A DNA stretch of 64,000 bases, from contig DATNNM010000011.1 in the NCBI GenBank assembly GCA_035601835.1, forward strand, positions 124,001-188,000, read 5' to 3'. This document shows positions 1 to 8,620 of this stretch, piece after piece (position 1 is the stretch's first letter; every line of letters begins with the position of its first letter). Source of the stretch: Candidatus Tumulicola sp. (lineage in GTDB: Bacteria; Vulcanimicrobiota; Vulcanimicrobiia; Eremiobacterales; Eremiobacteraceae). The notes beneath the pieces were generated by a model. That model saw nothing but the letters and a program-made list of their open reading frames with translations, ran no database searches and was not told where the DNA came from. The position numbers were made by a program, and so were the translations under genes.

Positions 1-1011
1 AGCACGCTGTACAAAGTCGACATCAAGTACTATGACGACGGCAGCGACGCCGCGACGTCAGCCAAGCTCGTCGAGCGGCTGATCACCCAAGACAACGTGA
101 AATTCATCCTCGCTCCATACGGCTCGGCAGGGACGTTCGCCGCAAGCGTCGTCACGGAGAAGTACGGCGTGCCGATGGTCGATCCAAACGGCGCCGCGGA
201 AAAGATCTTCAGCCGCGGATTCAAGTACACGTTCGCGGTGCTGAGCCCTGCGAGGAAGTACCTGCAGGGCATCCTGGAGATGGCGCTCACCCTGAAACCG
301 AGACCCAACACGGTGGCCGTGCTCGCGGCAAACGACCAGTTCTCGCTTGAAGTGGCGGTCGGCATCCGCGACTTCGCCAAGGCTAACGGCATGAATGAAG
401 TCTTCTATTCAGACTATCCGCCCGACACCAAAGACGTCTCAACGTTGATCACGCAGGTGAAAGCCAAGAATCCTGACATCATCCTGGGTTCTGGGCACTT
501 GCAGGACTCGCTGCTCATCATGCGCGCGGCCAAGGAACAAAACGTCAATCCGAAGGTCATCGGGTTTTCGGTCGGGCCGTCGACGCCTGACTTCATAACG
601 AGTCTCGGCAAGGACGCAGACGGCGTGGTGGGCGGCGCGCAGTGGACGACCGTTCTGAAGAGCATCGACCCGCTGTTCGGCAACGCGGGGCGATACACGC
701 GCGCATTCCAGGCGCGCTACCATCATATCCCCGATTACCACAACGCCGAATCGACGGCGGCCTGCGAGGCCTTCCAGTTCGCGCTCAGAGCAGCGGGCGA
801 CGTCGATCCCAAAAAAGTGCGCGACGCGCTGGCCGCGCTCGACGTCCAGACCTTCTACGGTCAGATCAAGTTCGACAGCCGCGGCGTGAACGTGTACAAG
901 CCCATGTACGTGGAACAGATCCAGAACGGCCAGCACGTCACCGTCTGGACGCCGGACGTCGCCAACGCGAAACCGGTGTACCCGCTCCCGACCTGGGCGC
1001 AGCGCCGGTAG
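1..1011 (+). CDS. Branched-chain amino-acid-type ABC transporter substrate-binding protein (5' partial)
   Basis: The reading frame is open from base 1, so the start and signal peptide lie outside the window; 336 codons are visible. The text matches the Leu/Ile/Val-binding family (periplasmic binding fold I, Peripla_BP_6): an early APYGSAGT loop, YSDYPPDTKDVSTLI in the middle and KPMYVEQIQNG near the end. It would capture the substrate outside the membrane and deliver it to the permeases encoded next (livH, livM). The true substrate could be an amino acid, amide, urea or aromatic acid; sequence alone does not decide. It heads an operon with livHMGF and is followed after 133 bp by the first canonical livH start. 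Confidence 0.9.
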   Translation, partial: STLYKVDIKYYDDGSDAATSAKLVERLITQDNVKFILAPYGSAGTFAASVVTEKYGVPMVDPNGAAEKIFSRGFKYTFAVLSPARKYLQGILEMALTLKPRPNTVAVLAANDQFSLEVAVGIRDFAKANGMNEVFYSDYPPDTKDVSTLITQVKAKNPDIILGSGHLQDSLLIMRAAKEQNVNPKVIGFSVGPSTPDFITSLGKDADGVVGGAQWTTVLKSIDPLFGNAGRYTRAFQARYHHIPDYHNAESTAACEAFQFALRAAGDVDPKKVRDALAALDVQTFYGQIKFDSRGVNVYKPMYVEQIQNGQHVTVWTPDVANAKPVYPLPTWAQRR

Positions 1012-1144
1012 ACCCTCTACGCTCCAGCTTCAGGTCCTCGTCAACGGGCTGCTGATCGGCGGCATTTATGCCGCCGCAGCGCTCGGTTTTTCGCTGGTCT
1101 GGGGCGTCACCAACATCATCAACATCGCGCACGGCGCGTTCATC

Positions 1145-1885
1145 ATGCTCGGCGCCTACGTGACGTACTGGCTCTTCGTCGGGCCCCTGCATCTGGATCC
1201 GTTCCTGTCGATTCCGCTCGCGATGGGAGTCGTGTTCGTGATCGCCTACGTCTTGCAGCGCTACGTCGTCAATCTGGTTATCCGCGCACCGATCCTTGCG
1301 ACGTTTCTGCTCACCTTCGGCCTGGCGATCCTCATCACGAATCTCGCGCTGCTCTTCTGGTCATCCGACATCCGCTCCGTGACTACGGCGTATTCCGGAG
1401 GGAACTTCGAAGTCGCCGGGCTCGTGGTCCCATGGGTGAAGCTGATCACGCTTGGGCTCGCGGCGCTCCTGACGCTGGGCCTCAGCTTGTTCATGGCCAA
1501 GAGCAAGATCGGGCGCGCGATCCGGGCGACGAGCATGGACATCGACGCGGCGCGTCTGAGCGGTGTCAACGTCGCTCGCATCTACGCGCTGACGTTCGCC
1601 ATCGGCGGAGCGCTCGCGGCGGCTGCCGGATCGCTTGCCAGCGTCTCATACGCGATCACACCGACGATGGGCGACTCCTTTCTCGTGCGCTCCTTTGTCG
1701 TCAGCGTGCTGGGCGGGCTCGGTAACGTCACGGGGGCTCTTGTGGGCGGAATCGTCTACGGGATCATCGAGTCGTTCGGCGCGCTGGTGTTCGGTGAAGG
1801 CTACAAGGACGTGGTCGCACTCGTCGTCTTGCTGCTCGTGATCTTGTTCCGTCCGTACGGACTCATCGGCAGGGCGACGGTATGA
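1145..1885 (+). CDS. livH: Branched-chain amino acid ABC transporter permease LivH (start unresolved)
   Basis: Inner-membrane permease of the HAAT family (BPD_transp_2), with repeated hydrophobic helices and the family signature around LGGLGNVTGALVGGIVYG near the C terminus. It pairs with LivM to form the membrane channel. ATG 1145 is the first ATG, GTG or TTG after the frame's upstream stop at 887, but family-like sequence clearly continues upstream to about 1022 (LVNGLLIGGIYAAAALGF, then WGVTNIINIAHGAF), which is the usual first helix. The protein either starts at a rare codon (ACG 1019, CTG 1049 or CTG 1052) or carries a sequence error. The stop overlaps livM by 4 bp. Confidence 0.88.
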   Translation: MLGAYVTYWLFVGPLHLDPFLSIPLAMGVVFVIAYVLQRYVVNLVIRAPILATFLLTFGLAILITNLALLFWSSDIRSVTTAYSGGNFEVAGLVVPWVKLITLGLAALLTLGLSLFMAKSKIGRAIRATSMDIDAARLSGVNVARIYALTFAIGGALAAAAGSLASVSYAITPTMGDSFLVRSFVVSVLGGLGNVTGALVGGIVYGIIESFGALVFGEGYKDVVALVVLLLVILFRPYGLIGRATV

Positions 1886-2841
1886 GAGCCGGCCGGGTCG
1901 TGACCACCGCAGTAGTGCTCGCGGCGCTCGCAGTCGCGGCTTTTCTGCCGAATCATTTGAACGGCAACTACGTCCACATCCTCACCTTGTTCTTCACCAT
2001 GGCCATCCTTGCGCAGGCGTGGAACTTCATCGGCGGCTTTGCCGGGTACGTGAGCTTCGGGAACGTCACGTTCTTCGGCACGGGCGCCTACGCGTGCGCG
2101 TACGCGATGAACGAATTTCACTGGCCGTTCTTCGTCGCACTCGCGTTTGCCATACTCGTCGGAGGAGCCCTTGCGCTGGTCGTCGGCGCGCCGATTTTGC
2201 GTCTGCGCGGGCACTACTTCGCCATCGCAACGCTGGGCTTGGGCATAGGCACGCAGGCGCTGGTCGCACAAGTCCCGGCTTTCGGCCAGGGCAGCGGCAT
2301 GACGCTGCCGCTCAACAGCGATTTCCATTTCTTCTATTGGACGATGCTCGCGATTCTCGCTGCCGGCATCATCGTGACATATCTGGTGGCCAATTCGCGC
2401 TTCGGCTTTGCGCTTGCGGCGATCAGGGAGAACGAAGAAGCGGCTGCGGCGCTGGGCATCAACACGGCAGTCGCCAAGGTCGCGGCGTGGGGCGTTTCGG
2501 GGGCGCTGACCGGCGCCGCCGGCGCCACGTTCGCGTATTGGACGAGTTTCATCGATCCGTCGACGGTGTTCGATCTCAATTTCAACGTGCAGATGATCAT
2601 CATGACGATCATCGGAGGGGCGGGCACGGTCGCCGGGCCGACCATCGGCGCGGCGATCCTCTACACCATCTCCGAATATCTGGGAAGTCAATCGATCTCG
2701 CCATGGCACGCCGTGGCGCTCGGTGCGATCATCGTGTTCGTCGTCATCGTGCTGCCGCGCGGCATCATGCCGTATCTCACCGGGCGGCGCATGTGGAACG
2801 CGCGCGCCATCGGAGATCAGCTCAGAGCGAGCCGGATATGA
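1882..2841 (+). CDS. livM: Branched-chain amino acid ABC transporter permease LivM
   Basis: Second membrane permease of the HAAT importer, 319 aa, with about eight to nine hydrophobic helices. Family landmarks are GGFAGYVSFGNVTFFGTGAY near residue 51, LRLRGHYFAIATLGLG near 105 and MIIMTIIGGAGTVAGPTIGA near 235. The ATG lies inside the livH stop (ATGA overlap), so the two are translationally coupled. Length is normal for LivM proteins that lack an extra N-terminal extension. The stop overlaps the livG start by 4 bp. Confidence 0.93.
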   Translation: MRAGRVVTTAVVLAALAVAAFLPNHLNGNYVHILTLFFTMAILAQAWNFIGGFAGYVSFGNVTFFGTGAYACAYAMNEFHWPFFVALAFAILVGGALALVVGAPILRLRGHYFAIATLGLGIGTQALVAQVPAFGQGSGMTLPLNSDFHFFYWTMLAILAAGIIVTYLVANSRFGFALAAIRENEEAAAALGINTAVAKVAAWGVSGALTGAAGATFAYWTSFIDPSTVFDLNFNVQMIIMTIIGGAGTVAGPTIGAAILYTISEYLGSQSISPWHAVALGAIIVFVVIVLPRGIMPYLTGRRMWNARAIGDQLRASRI

Positions 2842-3605
2842 CTGCCGACGTCATCCTCAGCCTACGCGGCGTCAGCAAGCACTTCGGCGGCCTCGTCGCC
2901 GTCGACAACGTCGACCTTGACGTTCAGCGCGGCGCGATCCTCGGGCTCATCGGTCCCAATGGCGCCGGCAAGACGACGCTCATCAGCCTGATCTCGGGCA
3001 CCGAGCGTCCGACGTCAGGTTCGATCGAGCTCGAGGGCGTCGACCTCACGCGCAGCGCGCCTTACGCGATCGCCAGGCTCGGGCTGGCGCGTACGTTCCA
3101 GATCGTCAAACCTTTTCCGAACCTGCTCGTGCGCGAAAACGTCGCGGTGGGTGCGCTGTTCGGCCGCCACGGTTCCCGCCGATCGGCTCGCGCCGCGTTC
3201 GCGGCGGCCGACGAGGTGCTGGAGCGCGTCGGGTTGGCGAGCGAAGCGGGCAAGTTCGCATCGGAACTGACCCTGGCCGGGCGCAAGCGGCTGGAGATCG
3301 CCAAAGCGCTGGCGACCGATCCGCAGATCATCTTGCTAGACGAAGTGATGGCCGGTCTGAACGCGCGCGAAATCGACGACGCCATGACGCTGCTGCGCGG
3401 CATGCATGCGGCGGGAATGACGCTGGTGGTGGTCGAGCACGTCATGAAAGCGATCATGGGCGTCTCGCAGCGCATCGTGGTGATGCACCAAGGTCGCATC
3501 ATCGCGCAAGGCGCTCCGGCGGACGTGGTGGCCGAGCCGAGCGTCATCGAGGCGTACCTGGGCAAGCGCTACGCGGGAGCGCGCACCGATGCTGGCGGTC
3601 GATAA
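2838..3605 (+). CDS. livG: Branched-chain amino acid ABC transporter ATP-binding protein LivG
   Basis: Cytoplasmic ATPase, 255 aa, powering the LivHM channel. Walker A is GPNGAGKTT (about residues 38-46), Walker B is IILLDEVMAGL with glutamate then valine rather than the usual DEP, and the switch histidine sits in VVEHVMK. The ABC signature reads LTLAGRKRLEIAKAL, a weak version of the family's LSYGQQRRLE. The C-terminal tail (ADVVAEPSVIEAYLGKRY) is typical of LivG. ATG 2838 overlaps the livM stop; a longer in-frame extension exists upstream but is the shadow of livM. It overlaps livF by 17 bp. Confidence 0.93.
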   Translation: MTADVILSLRGVSKHFGGLVAVDNVDLDVQRGAILGLIGPNGAGKTTLISLISGTERPTSGSIELEGVDLTRSAPYAIARLGLARTFQIVKPFPNLLVRENVAVGALFGRHGSRRSARAAFAAADEVLERVGLASEAGKFASELTLAGRKRLEIAKALATDPQIILLDEVMAGLNAREIDDAMTLLRGMHAAGMTLVVVEHVMKAIMGVSQRIVVMHQGRIIAQGAPADVVAEPSVIEAYLGKRYAGARTDAGGR

Positions 3606-4293
3606 CCTCGACGCCGGTTACGGCGAGGCGCAAGTGCTGTGGGATGTGGGCCTCGAGGTGCGCTCCGGAGAGATCGTGGCGATTCTTGGCGCCAACGGCG
3701 CAGGCAAGAGCACGCTGCTCGCGGCGATAACCGGACTCGTGCCGGTGCGGCGCGGCTCGGTGACCTTCGATGGCGAGAACATCACAGGCTGGAGCCCGGA
3801 GCGCATCGTCGCGCGCGGGATCGGACACGTTCCTCAAGGGCGGCGCCTCTTCGGCGGTTTGAGCGTGCTCGACAATCTCCTGATGGGAGCGTTTCATCGC
3901 TCCGACTCGAGCGGTGTGCGCGAAGATCTCGAACGCGTCCTTGCGCTATTTCCTCGCCTGAGCGAAAGGCGCGGCCAGTTGGCCGGCAGGCTGTCGGGCG
4001 GCGAGCAGCAGATGTGCGCGATCGGGCGCGGCTTGATGGGCAAGCCCAAGCTGCTTGTCGTCGACGAGCTCTCGCTCGGGTTGGCGCCGATCGTGGTCGA
4101 GCAATTGCTCGAGGTCTTGGCGTCGCTGCGAAAGCAGGGCACGACCTTGCTCATCGTGGAGCAAGACGTGCTGGTGGCGCTTGAAACAGCCGATCGTGCC
4201 TACGTGCTGGAAACCGGACGAGTGACGCTTTCGGGGCCCGCTGCTGAGATCGCAGCCGACCCGCACGTGAAGACGGCGTACCTCGGGATTTGA
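3589..4293 (+). CDS. livF: Branched-chain amino acid ABC transporter ATP-binding protein LivF
   Basis: Second ATPase of the importer, 234 aa, the normal LivF length. It has Walker A GANGAGKST (about 34-42), Q-loop GHVPQGRRLF, signature LSGGEQQM, Walker B LLVVDELSLGLAP and the switch in VEQDV. It ends with the LivF tail PHVKTAYLG. LivF and LivG form the nucleotide-binding heterodimer. It is the last gene of the operon, and the IclR regulator begins 72 bp downstream on its own candidate promoter. Confidence 0.94.
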   Translation: MLAVDNLDAGYGEAQVLWDVGLEVRSGEIVAILGANGAGKSTLLAAITGLVPVRRGSVTFDGENITGWSPERIVARGIGHVPQGRRLFGGLSVLDNLLMGAFHRSDSSGVREDLERVLALFPRLSERRGQLAGRLSGGEQQMCAIGRGLMGKPKLLVVDELSLGLAPIVVEQLLEVLASLRKQGTTLLIVEQDVLVALETADRAYVLETGRVTLSGPAAEIAADPHVKTAYLGI

Positions 4294-4327
4294 CCGCGCT
4301 CCGACCGCGGGACGGCATCACAATTTC

Positions 4328-4357
4328 TTGACAGGTTTTCCGTTCTGGTGCTAGGCT
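4328..4357 (+). promoter_or_regulatory. Candidate sigma-70 promoter for the IclR gene
   Basis: TTGACA at 4328-4333 is a perfect -35 box, followed after 18 bp by TAGGCT at 4352-4357 (3 of 6 matches to TATAAT). A start about 7 bp later, near 4364, would give an almost leaderless mRNA beginning at ATG 4366. No Shine-Dalgarno is visible before that ATG, which fits leaderless translation. The weak -10 keeps confidence modest. Confidence 0.4.
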
Positions 4358-4365
4358 ATTTCCGC

Positions 4366-5187
4366 ATGTCAAAAGTGGCAGACGGCGCCGAGGTGGGCGC
4401 CCCTCGTGAGCGGCCGGGCGTTCAGTCCGTGGAAAGAACCCTCGACATTCTCGAATCGCTGGTCGAGTTCGGGTCCGAAGTAGGGCTGGTCGAGATCAGC
4501 CAAACCGTCGGGCTGCCGCTGGCGACCGTGCACCGGCTTCTGGGCACGTTGATCCGCCGCGGGTATGTGAAGCAGAACCGGCAGAACCGGAAATACTCAC
4601 TTGGTTTCCGCGCACTCCAGATGGGCAACGACATGCGCCAGCGTTTCAGCCTGCGGCTCGAAGCGCGGCCGTTCTTGCAGCGTCTCGTGGAGCGCAGCGG
4701 CGAGAGCGCCAATCTCGCCGTGCTCGACGACGGCGAGGTCGTATACATCGATCAAGCGCAATCCTCGCGCATCCTTCGGATGTTCACGCAGCTCGGCAAC
4801 CGCGTTTCCGCACATTCCACCGGCAGCGGCAAAGCGCTGCTCGCATTCTCCCCGCCGGATACGGTGTTGGGCGTCTTGCGCCGTTATGGCATGACGCCTC
4901 GCACCCCCAACACGATCACGCAACCGGAACGCTTCGCCGCCGAGCTTGGGCGCGTGCGCAAACTCGGGTACGCGCTCGACGATCAGGAGCACGAGGAGGG
5001 CGTGCGCTGCCTCGCCGTTCCGGTGCGCGACGCGTCCGGGCAAGTGGTCGCGAGTCTCTCCATCTCGGGTCCCGTGACACGTTTGGATGACGCGCATGTG
5101 GCGACGTTCACGTCGGAGATCCTCGACTGCGGCGCGAAATTGTCGGCCCGCTTGGGCTTTGCCGGCGAGCCCATAGCCGTGCCATAA
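4366..5187 (+). CDS. IclR-family transcriptional regulator
   Basis: 273-aa regulator with an N-terminal winged helix (SVERTLDILESLVEF, then GLPLATVHRLLGTLIRRGYV) and a C-terminal IclR effector domain (AHSTGSGKALLAF, DDQEHEEGVRCLAVPV, ASLSISGP). It binds DNA as a dimer and senses a small ligand through the GAF-like C-terminal half. Placed directly after livF, it may control the importer or a linked catabolic route (inference). A GTG at 4348 would add six residues, but the TTGACA-based promoter ends near 4364, which favours ATG 4366. Confidence 0.92.
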   Translation: MSKVADGAEVGAPRERPGVQSVERTLDILESLVEFGSEVGLVEISQTVGLPLATVHRLLGTLIRRGYVKQNRQNRKYSLGFRALQMGNDMRQRFSLRLEARPFLQRLVERSGESANLAVLDDGEVVYIDQAQSSRILRMFTQLGNRVSAHSTGSGKALLAFSPPDTVLGVLRRYGMTPRTPNTITQPERFAAELGRVRKLGYALDDQEHEEGVRCLAVPVRDASGQVVASLSISGPVTRLDDAHVATFTSEILDCGAKLSARLGFAGEPIAVP

Positions 5188-5199
5188 GGAACGCCGCCA

Positions 5200-6615
5200 T
5201 TGCCACCTGACCCGCATGAGGGGGAGAGCGCGCAAGCCGGTATGCTCGTCCTCGACATCGAGGCGGCCGCCCGGATCGTGAGGCTTTTCTCCGAGGAGCC
5301 CCTGCATCCGCTGCGCGTCGAGCACATCGCCATCCGCGCAGGGGTCACGCGCGCCGACGCGATCTCACTGCTCAAAGCGCTCGAGCGCTTGGGCGTGGTC
5401 GAGCGCAAAGGACCGGAGGGCGACATCGGCGTCAGCTACACCCTGCGCCTGGCCGACGGCTTCTTGGATATCCTCGAACGCTTGTCGCGTTACTTCACCG
5501 AGCAGGTCGAAAGCGTGGCTATCAGCCCCGAGCGGGCCTTGATCTCCAGCGGCGAGGCTGAAGCCGAGCTGGCGACGTTACGAGCGCTGCGCGCGCGCGT
5601 CGCCAGCCTGGAATCCGCCAAAACGCTGCTGCAGCGCAAGAATCTCGAGCTGTCATTTCTGTACAACACCAGCATGTTGCTCGCGGGCTCCATCGAACCC
5701 ATGACGGTCGCGCAAACGGTGATCGATGCCATCGCGTCCGTCGCTCGCCCAAAGGTGAAGCGCTTTTTCGTGGCGATGGCCGACAAGGGCGTGCTCTCGT
5801 TCTACGGCGGTCACGGGATTGATCGCCTTGGGGGCGATGAATTCTTGCGCCACAAACGCGAGATCATCGAATCGAGCGTGGAACATTGCGCCCTGCTCTC
5901 CCTGCCGGCGCAGATGGAAGGGGGTAAGCGCACGCCGGCCTTCGCGGTGCTGCCGCTGACGAGCGGCGAGGGAGATCCTGCGGCGGGCTGCATCGTTTTG
6001 TCTGAGATCAGCGACGAAGGTCTGGGCGGCGACGACCTGCGCGTGCTCATGCAAGTCGCCGAAATCGCGGGCCGCAGTCTCAAGGGCGCGGCGCTGTTCA
6101 CGCAAAGCATTTCGCTCGGCTCCACGGATGAATTGACCGGCGCGTTCAATCGGCGCTACCTGTTCCGCCGGCTCGGCGAAGAGATGACGCGCGCGCGCAA
6201 CGCGGGCCGGCCGCTCGGCGTCATCGTTTTGGACGTCGATTACTTCAAGAACGTGAACGATGAGGGCGGCCACGCCGAGGGCGACCGGGTGCTGAAGGCG
6301 ATCACGCGCGCGATCAGCGGCGCCACGCGCGGCATCGACCTCGTGGCCCGCCTCGGCGGCGATGAGTTCGCCGTCATCCTGCCGAGCACGCCGTCGGGCG
6401 CAGCCATGAAAATAGCCGAGCGGATGCGCAGCGCCGTGGAGAAACTGCGCCTTTCCTCGGCGGGCGGTAAGCCGATCGCGGTGACGATCTCATGCGGCAT
6501 CGCGTCGTTGACCGAGAGCGTGCAGACGCCGGCGCAACTCCTAGCGTCCGCGGACCATTATCTGCTCGAGGCGAAACGCGCCGGCCGCAACCGGACGATC
6601 GCGATGCCCGACTGA
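5200..6615 (+). CDS. Winged-helix / GAF-like / GGDEF diguanylate cyclase
   Basis: 471 aa in three parts: an IclR/MarR-like winged helix at about residues 15-85 (IRAGVTRADAISLLKALERLG), a coiled coil at 115-150 leading into a GAF-like sensor at 150-300, and a GGDEF domain at 305-465. The cyclase site RLGGDEFAVIL is intact (386-390), and an RGID I-site sits exactly five residues before it (377-380), so the enzyme should make c-di-GMP from two GTP and be product-inhibited. A DNA-binding head on a soluble cyclase is unusual. It starts at TTG 5200 (in-frame ATG 5242 is the alternative), 12 bp after the IclR gene. The stop overlaps the next ATG. Confidence 0.88.
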   Translation: MPPDPHEGESAQAGMLVLDIEAAARIVRLFSEEPLHPLRVEHIAIRAGVTRADAISLLKALERLGVVERKGPEGDIGVSYTLRLADGFLDILERLSRYFTEQVESVAISPERALISSGEAEAELATLRALRARVASLESAKTLLQRKNLELSFLYNTSMLLAGSIEPMTVAQTVIDAIASVARPKVKRFFVAMADKGVLSFYGGHGIDRLGGDEFLRHKREIIESSVEHCALLSLPAQMEGGKRTPAFAVLPLTSGEGDPAAGCIVLSEISDEGLGGDDLRVLMQVAEIAGRSLKGAALFTQSISLGSTDELTGAFNRRYLFRRLGEEMTRARNAGRPLGVIVLDVDYFKNVNDEGGHAEGDRVLKAITRAISGATRGIDLVARLGGDEFAVILPSTPSGAAMKIAERMRSAVEKLRLSSAGGKPIAVTISCGIASLTESVQTPAQLLASADHYLLEAKRAGRNRTIAMPD

Positions 6616-7094
6616 TGGCGACCGTCGTGCGTCCTGCGCGGGCATCGGATCGCGCCTTCATCGATAGCTTGGGTGAATTAAGCGCGGCGGCGAGCTTTTC
6701 GATCCTGCGGCCCGCAGCGTCTGGGGTGCCTGCTGAGTCGTTCCGCCGTCTCGCCGCATTTTGCTTCGAGCAACCCGGCACGGTGACGCTCGTCGCCGAA
6801 CACGAGGGCCGCCAGGCCGGCTTCCTCATCCTGCTGACCTCCGTGCCCGACGAAGTGACGCGCCGCGAGCAAGCCTTCGTCGCTTACATGGCGGTCGAAG
6901 AAGGCGCGCGCCGGCGCGGGGTCGGGCGCGAGCTGCTCCGCGCCGCTGAGAACGAGGCCAGGGCGAGGGCTTTGCCGCACTTGAGTCTCATGGTGACGGC
7001 ATCGAACCATCGCGCGAGGACGCTGTATGGCGGCGCGGGGTTTGTCGAAGAACGGGTGCAGATGACCAAACCGATGCAAGAAGGCGCCGGATAA
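6615..7094 (+). CDS. GNAT-family N-acetyltransferase
   Basis: 159-aa acetyltransferase. The acetyl-CoA pyrophosphate loop is RRRGVGRELLRAAE (motif A), preceded by the strand VAYMAVEEGAR, with a C-terminal NHRARTLYGGAGFVEE motif typical of the fold. The ATG overlaps the GGDEF gene's stop (ATGA), and its stop overlaps the next gene's start, so it is translated within the same operon. The acceptor substrate cannot be told from sequence. An earlier in-frame start inside the GGDEF gene is a shadow. Confidence 0.88.
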   Translation: MATVVRPARASDRAFIDSLGELSAAASFSILRPAASGVPAESFRRLAAFCFEQPGTVTLVAEHEGRQAGFLILLTSVPDEVTRREQAFVAYMAVEEGARRRGVGRELLRAAENEARARALPHLSLMVTASNHRARTLYGGAGFVEERVQMTKPMQEGAG

Positions 7095-8197
7095 TGCCCG
7101 CCACGCCGATCTCATCCGGGATCAATTGGCGCCATGTCGGCCGCGTGGCGCTGCTGGTCGCGCTTGTCGCAGCTGTTGCCTACGTGCTGACGCTCATCCC
7201 GAGAACCGTCGAGGTGTTCGTGCTTGCGACGCTGATCGCGTACGGCATGAGCCCGGTGGTCCGATGGATGTCACGGCGGATCCCCCGGCCGGCTGCGATC
7301 GCCGCCACCTACACCCTTTTCTTGCTGCTCGCCGCGATCGGCTTCATCATCATCGTTCCGAACACCGTCGAACAGCTGCAGTCGGTCTTTGCGCGCGGCG
7401 CGACCTACATGCCCAACGCTCAGCGCTTCATAGACCAAACAGCGGTCGGTCTGCGGACCCGTTTCGGCGAGCACATCTTGCCGGCCCAAGTGCAGGGGAT
7501 CGAAGCCCAGGTGATCGGCAAACTTTCGTCGATGTTCACCGTCGCGTTGTCCGGCGTCGGATCGGTCATCGTCAACGTGGCGAACGGCATCTTCGTCGGC
7601 GTGATGGCGGTCGTGTTGTCGTACTTCCTGTTGGCGCACGTCGACGACATCCGCTCTTCATTTTATAGCCTCTTCCACGAGCGCGCGCAAAAGGCTGCGC
7701 GCTTCTTCGCGCAGGAAGTCGGGCGCGTGGTCGGCGGCTACATACTTGGTCAGGCGATCCTGTCGACGTTTTGCGCCGTGGCGACCTTTTTGATCCTGCT
7801 CGGCCTGACGCCGGATTACGCGCTGCTCCTCGGCGTTCTCACCGGCGTGCTCTACGCCGTTCCCTATCTTGGCGTTCTGATCGCGATCGTCATCGGCGGG
7901 CTGCTCGGTCTGCTGACATCGTGGAAAGTCGCGTTGTTGATCGTCGTCGTGATCTTCGTCGTCACGAAGATCGCCGACTTCCTCGTGCCCAAGGTCATGG
8001 GCGAGAGCGTAGGCATCTCCCCGATGGCCATCATCTTCGCGCTGTTCGCCGGCGGTGAGCTCTTTGGTCTGTGGGGGCTGATCTTGGCGATTCCGGGCGC
8101 CGCGTTGTTCAAAGTCGTCTGGACGCTGTGGATCCACCCGTGGCTGACCGGCAAGCCGGCGCCGATCTCCGACGAGGAACTCGAAGCCGTCTCTTAA
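7094..8197 (+). CDS. AI-2E family transporter (PF01594)
   Basis: 367-aa polytopic membrane protein with about eight helices. The family signatures are present: an N-terminal pair of helices (EVFVLATLIAYGMSPVV), a polar segment at about 100-160, then GVMAVVLSYFLL and VGGYILGQAILSTFCAV. Members act as small-molecule exporters or Na+/H+ antiporters; few are characterised, and the autoinducer-2 name should not be read as function. It starts one base into the GNAT stop (TAATG) and is followed 16 bp later by a small membrane protein. Confidence 0.9.
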   Translation: MPATPISSGINWRHVGRVALLVALVAAVAYVLTLIPRTVEVFVLATLIAYGMSPVVRWMSRRIPRPAAIAATYTLFLLLAAIGFIIIVPNTVEQLQSVFARGATYMPNAQRFIDQTAVGLRTRFGEHILPAQVQGIEAQVIGKLSSMFTVALSGVGSVIVNVANGIFVGVMAVVLSYFLLAHVDDIRSSFYSLFHERAQKAARFFAQEVGRVVGGYILGQAILSTFCAVATFLILLGLTPDYALLLGVLTGVLYAVPYLGVLIAIVIGGLLGLLTSWKVALLIVVVIFVVTKIADFLVPKVMGESVGISPMAIIFALFAGGELFGLWGLILAIPGAALFKVVWTLWIHPWLTGKPAPISDEELEAVS

Positions 8198-8213
8198 AGG
8201 CAAGGAGTTCTCC

Positions 8214-8618
8214 ATGAAGACATCGGTCGCACCCGCCCGTGTGTGGTTGGCGGGGTCCATCGCGCTGGTCCTAGCCGCGGCTGCCAATCTGGGGGTGCGG
8301 GCCCTCGCTCTGGCGTTGCTTCCGGGCGCCGGGACCTTCCTACCGCTCGAGGCGTCAGCGGTGACCACGGGCACGGTCATCGGGGTTGTGGGGGCTACGG
8401 TGGTGCGCGTCGCCCTGGCGGGCTCACCGGCAGGCGGCATCTGGTTCTTGCGCATCGCCCTCGTGGCGCTGGTCGTGTCGTGGCTTCCCGACATCGCGCT
8501 GCTCGTGTGGCCCATGTATAAAGGCGCGACGCTCGCGAACGTCGGAACGCTCATGGCGATGCACGCGGTCGCAGCGGCGGTCTGCATACTCGTGCTGGCG
8601 AAGCCCTTCGGCAAATAA
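8214..8618 (+). CDS. Small four-helix membrane protein (DUF6069-like)
   Basis: 134 aa with four hydrophobic helices (about 10-35, 45-67, 76-98, 107-128) and short polar loops; the layout and the phrase GGIWFLRIALVALVVSWLPD resemble DUF6069 proteins. No catalytic residues stand out. A Shine-Dalgarno AAGGAG sits just before ATG 8214. It is the last gene of the plus-strand run and faces argS, whose stop is 2 bp away. Function unknown. Confidence 0.72.
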   Translation: MKTSVAPARVWLAGSIALVLAAAANLGVRALALALLPGAGTFLPLEASAVTTGTVIGVVGATVVRVALAGSPAGGIWFLRIALVALVVSWLPDIALLVWPMYKGATLANVGTLMAMHAVAAAVCILVLAKPFGK

Positions 8619-8620
8619 GC

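Noticed and set aside
1801-2709. Long antisense open frames such as 1801-2709 (-), 9269-10315 (+) and 11045-11956 (+)
   Set aside because: They lie opposite conserved genes and are Arg/Asp-rich, as expected for GC-rich shadows.
5830-5844. A second GGDEF pentapeptide inside the GAF region of the cyclase
   Set aside because: It lacks the surrounding cyclase fold and I-site; the true site is at residues 386-390.
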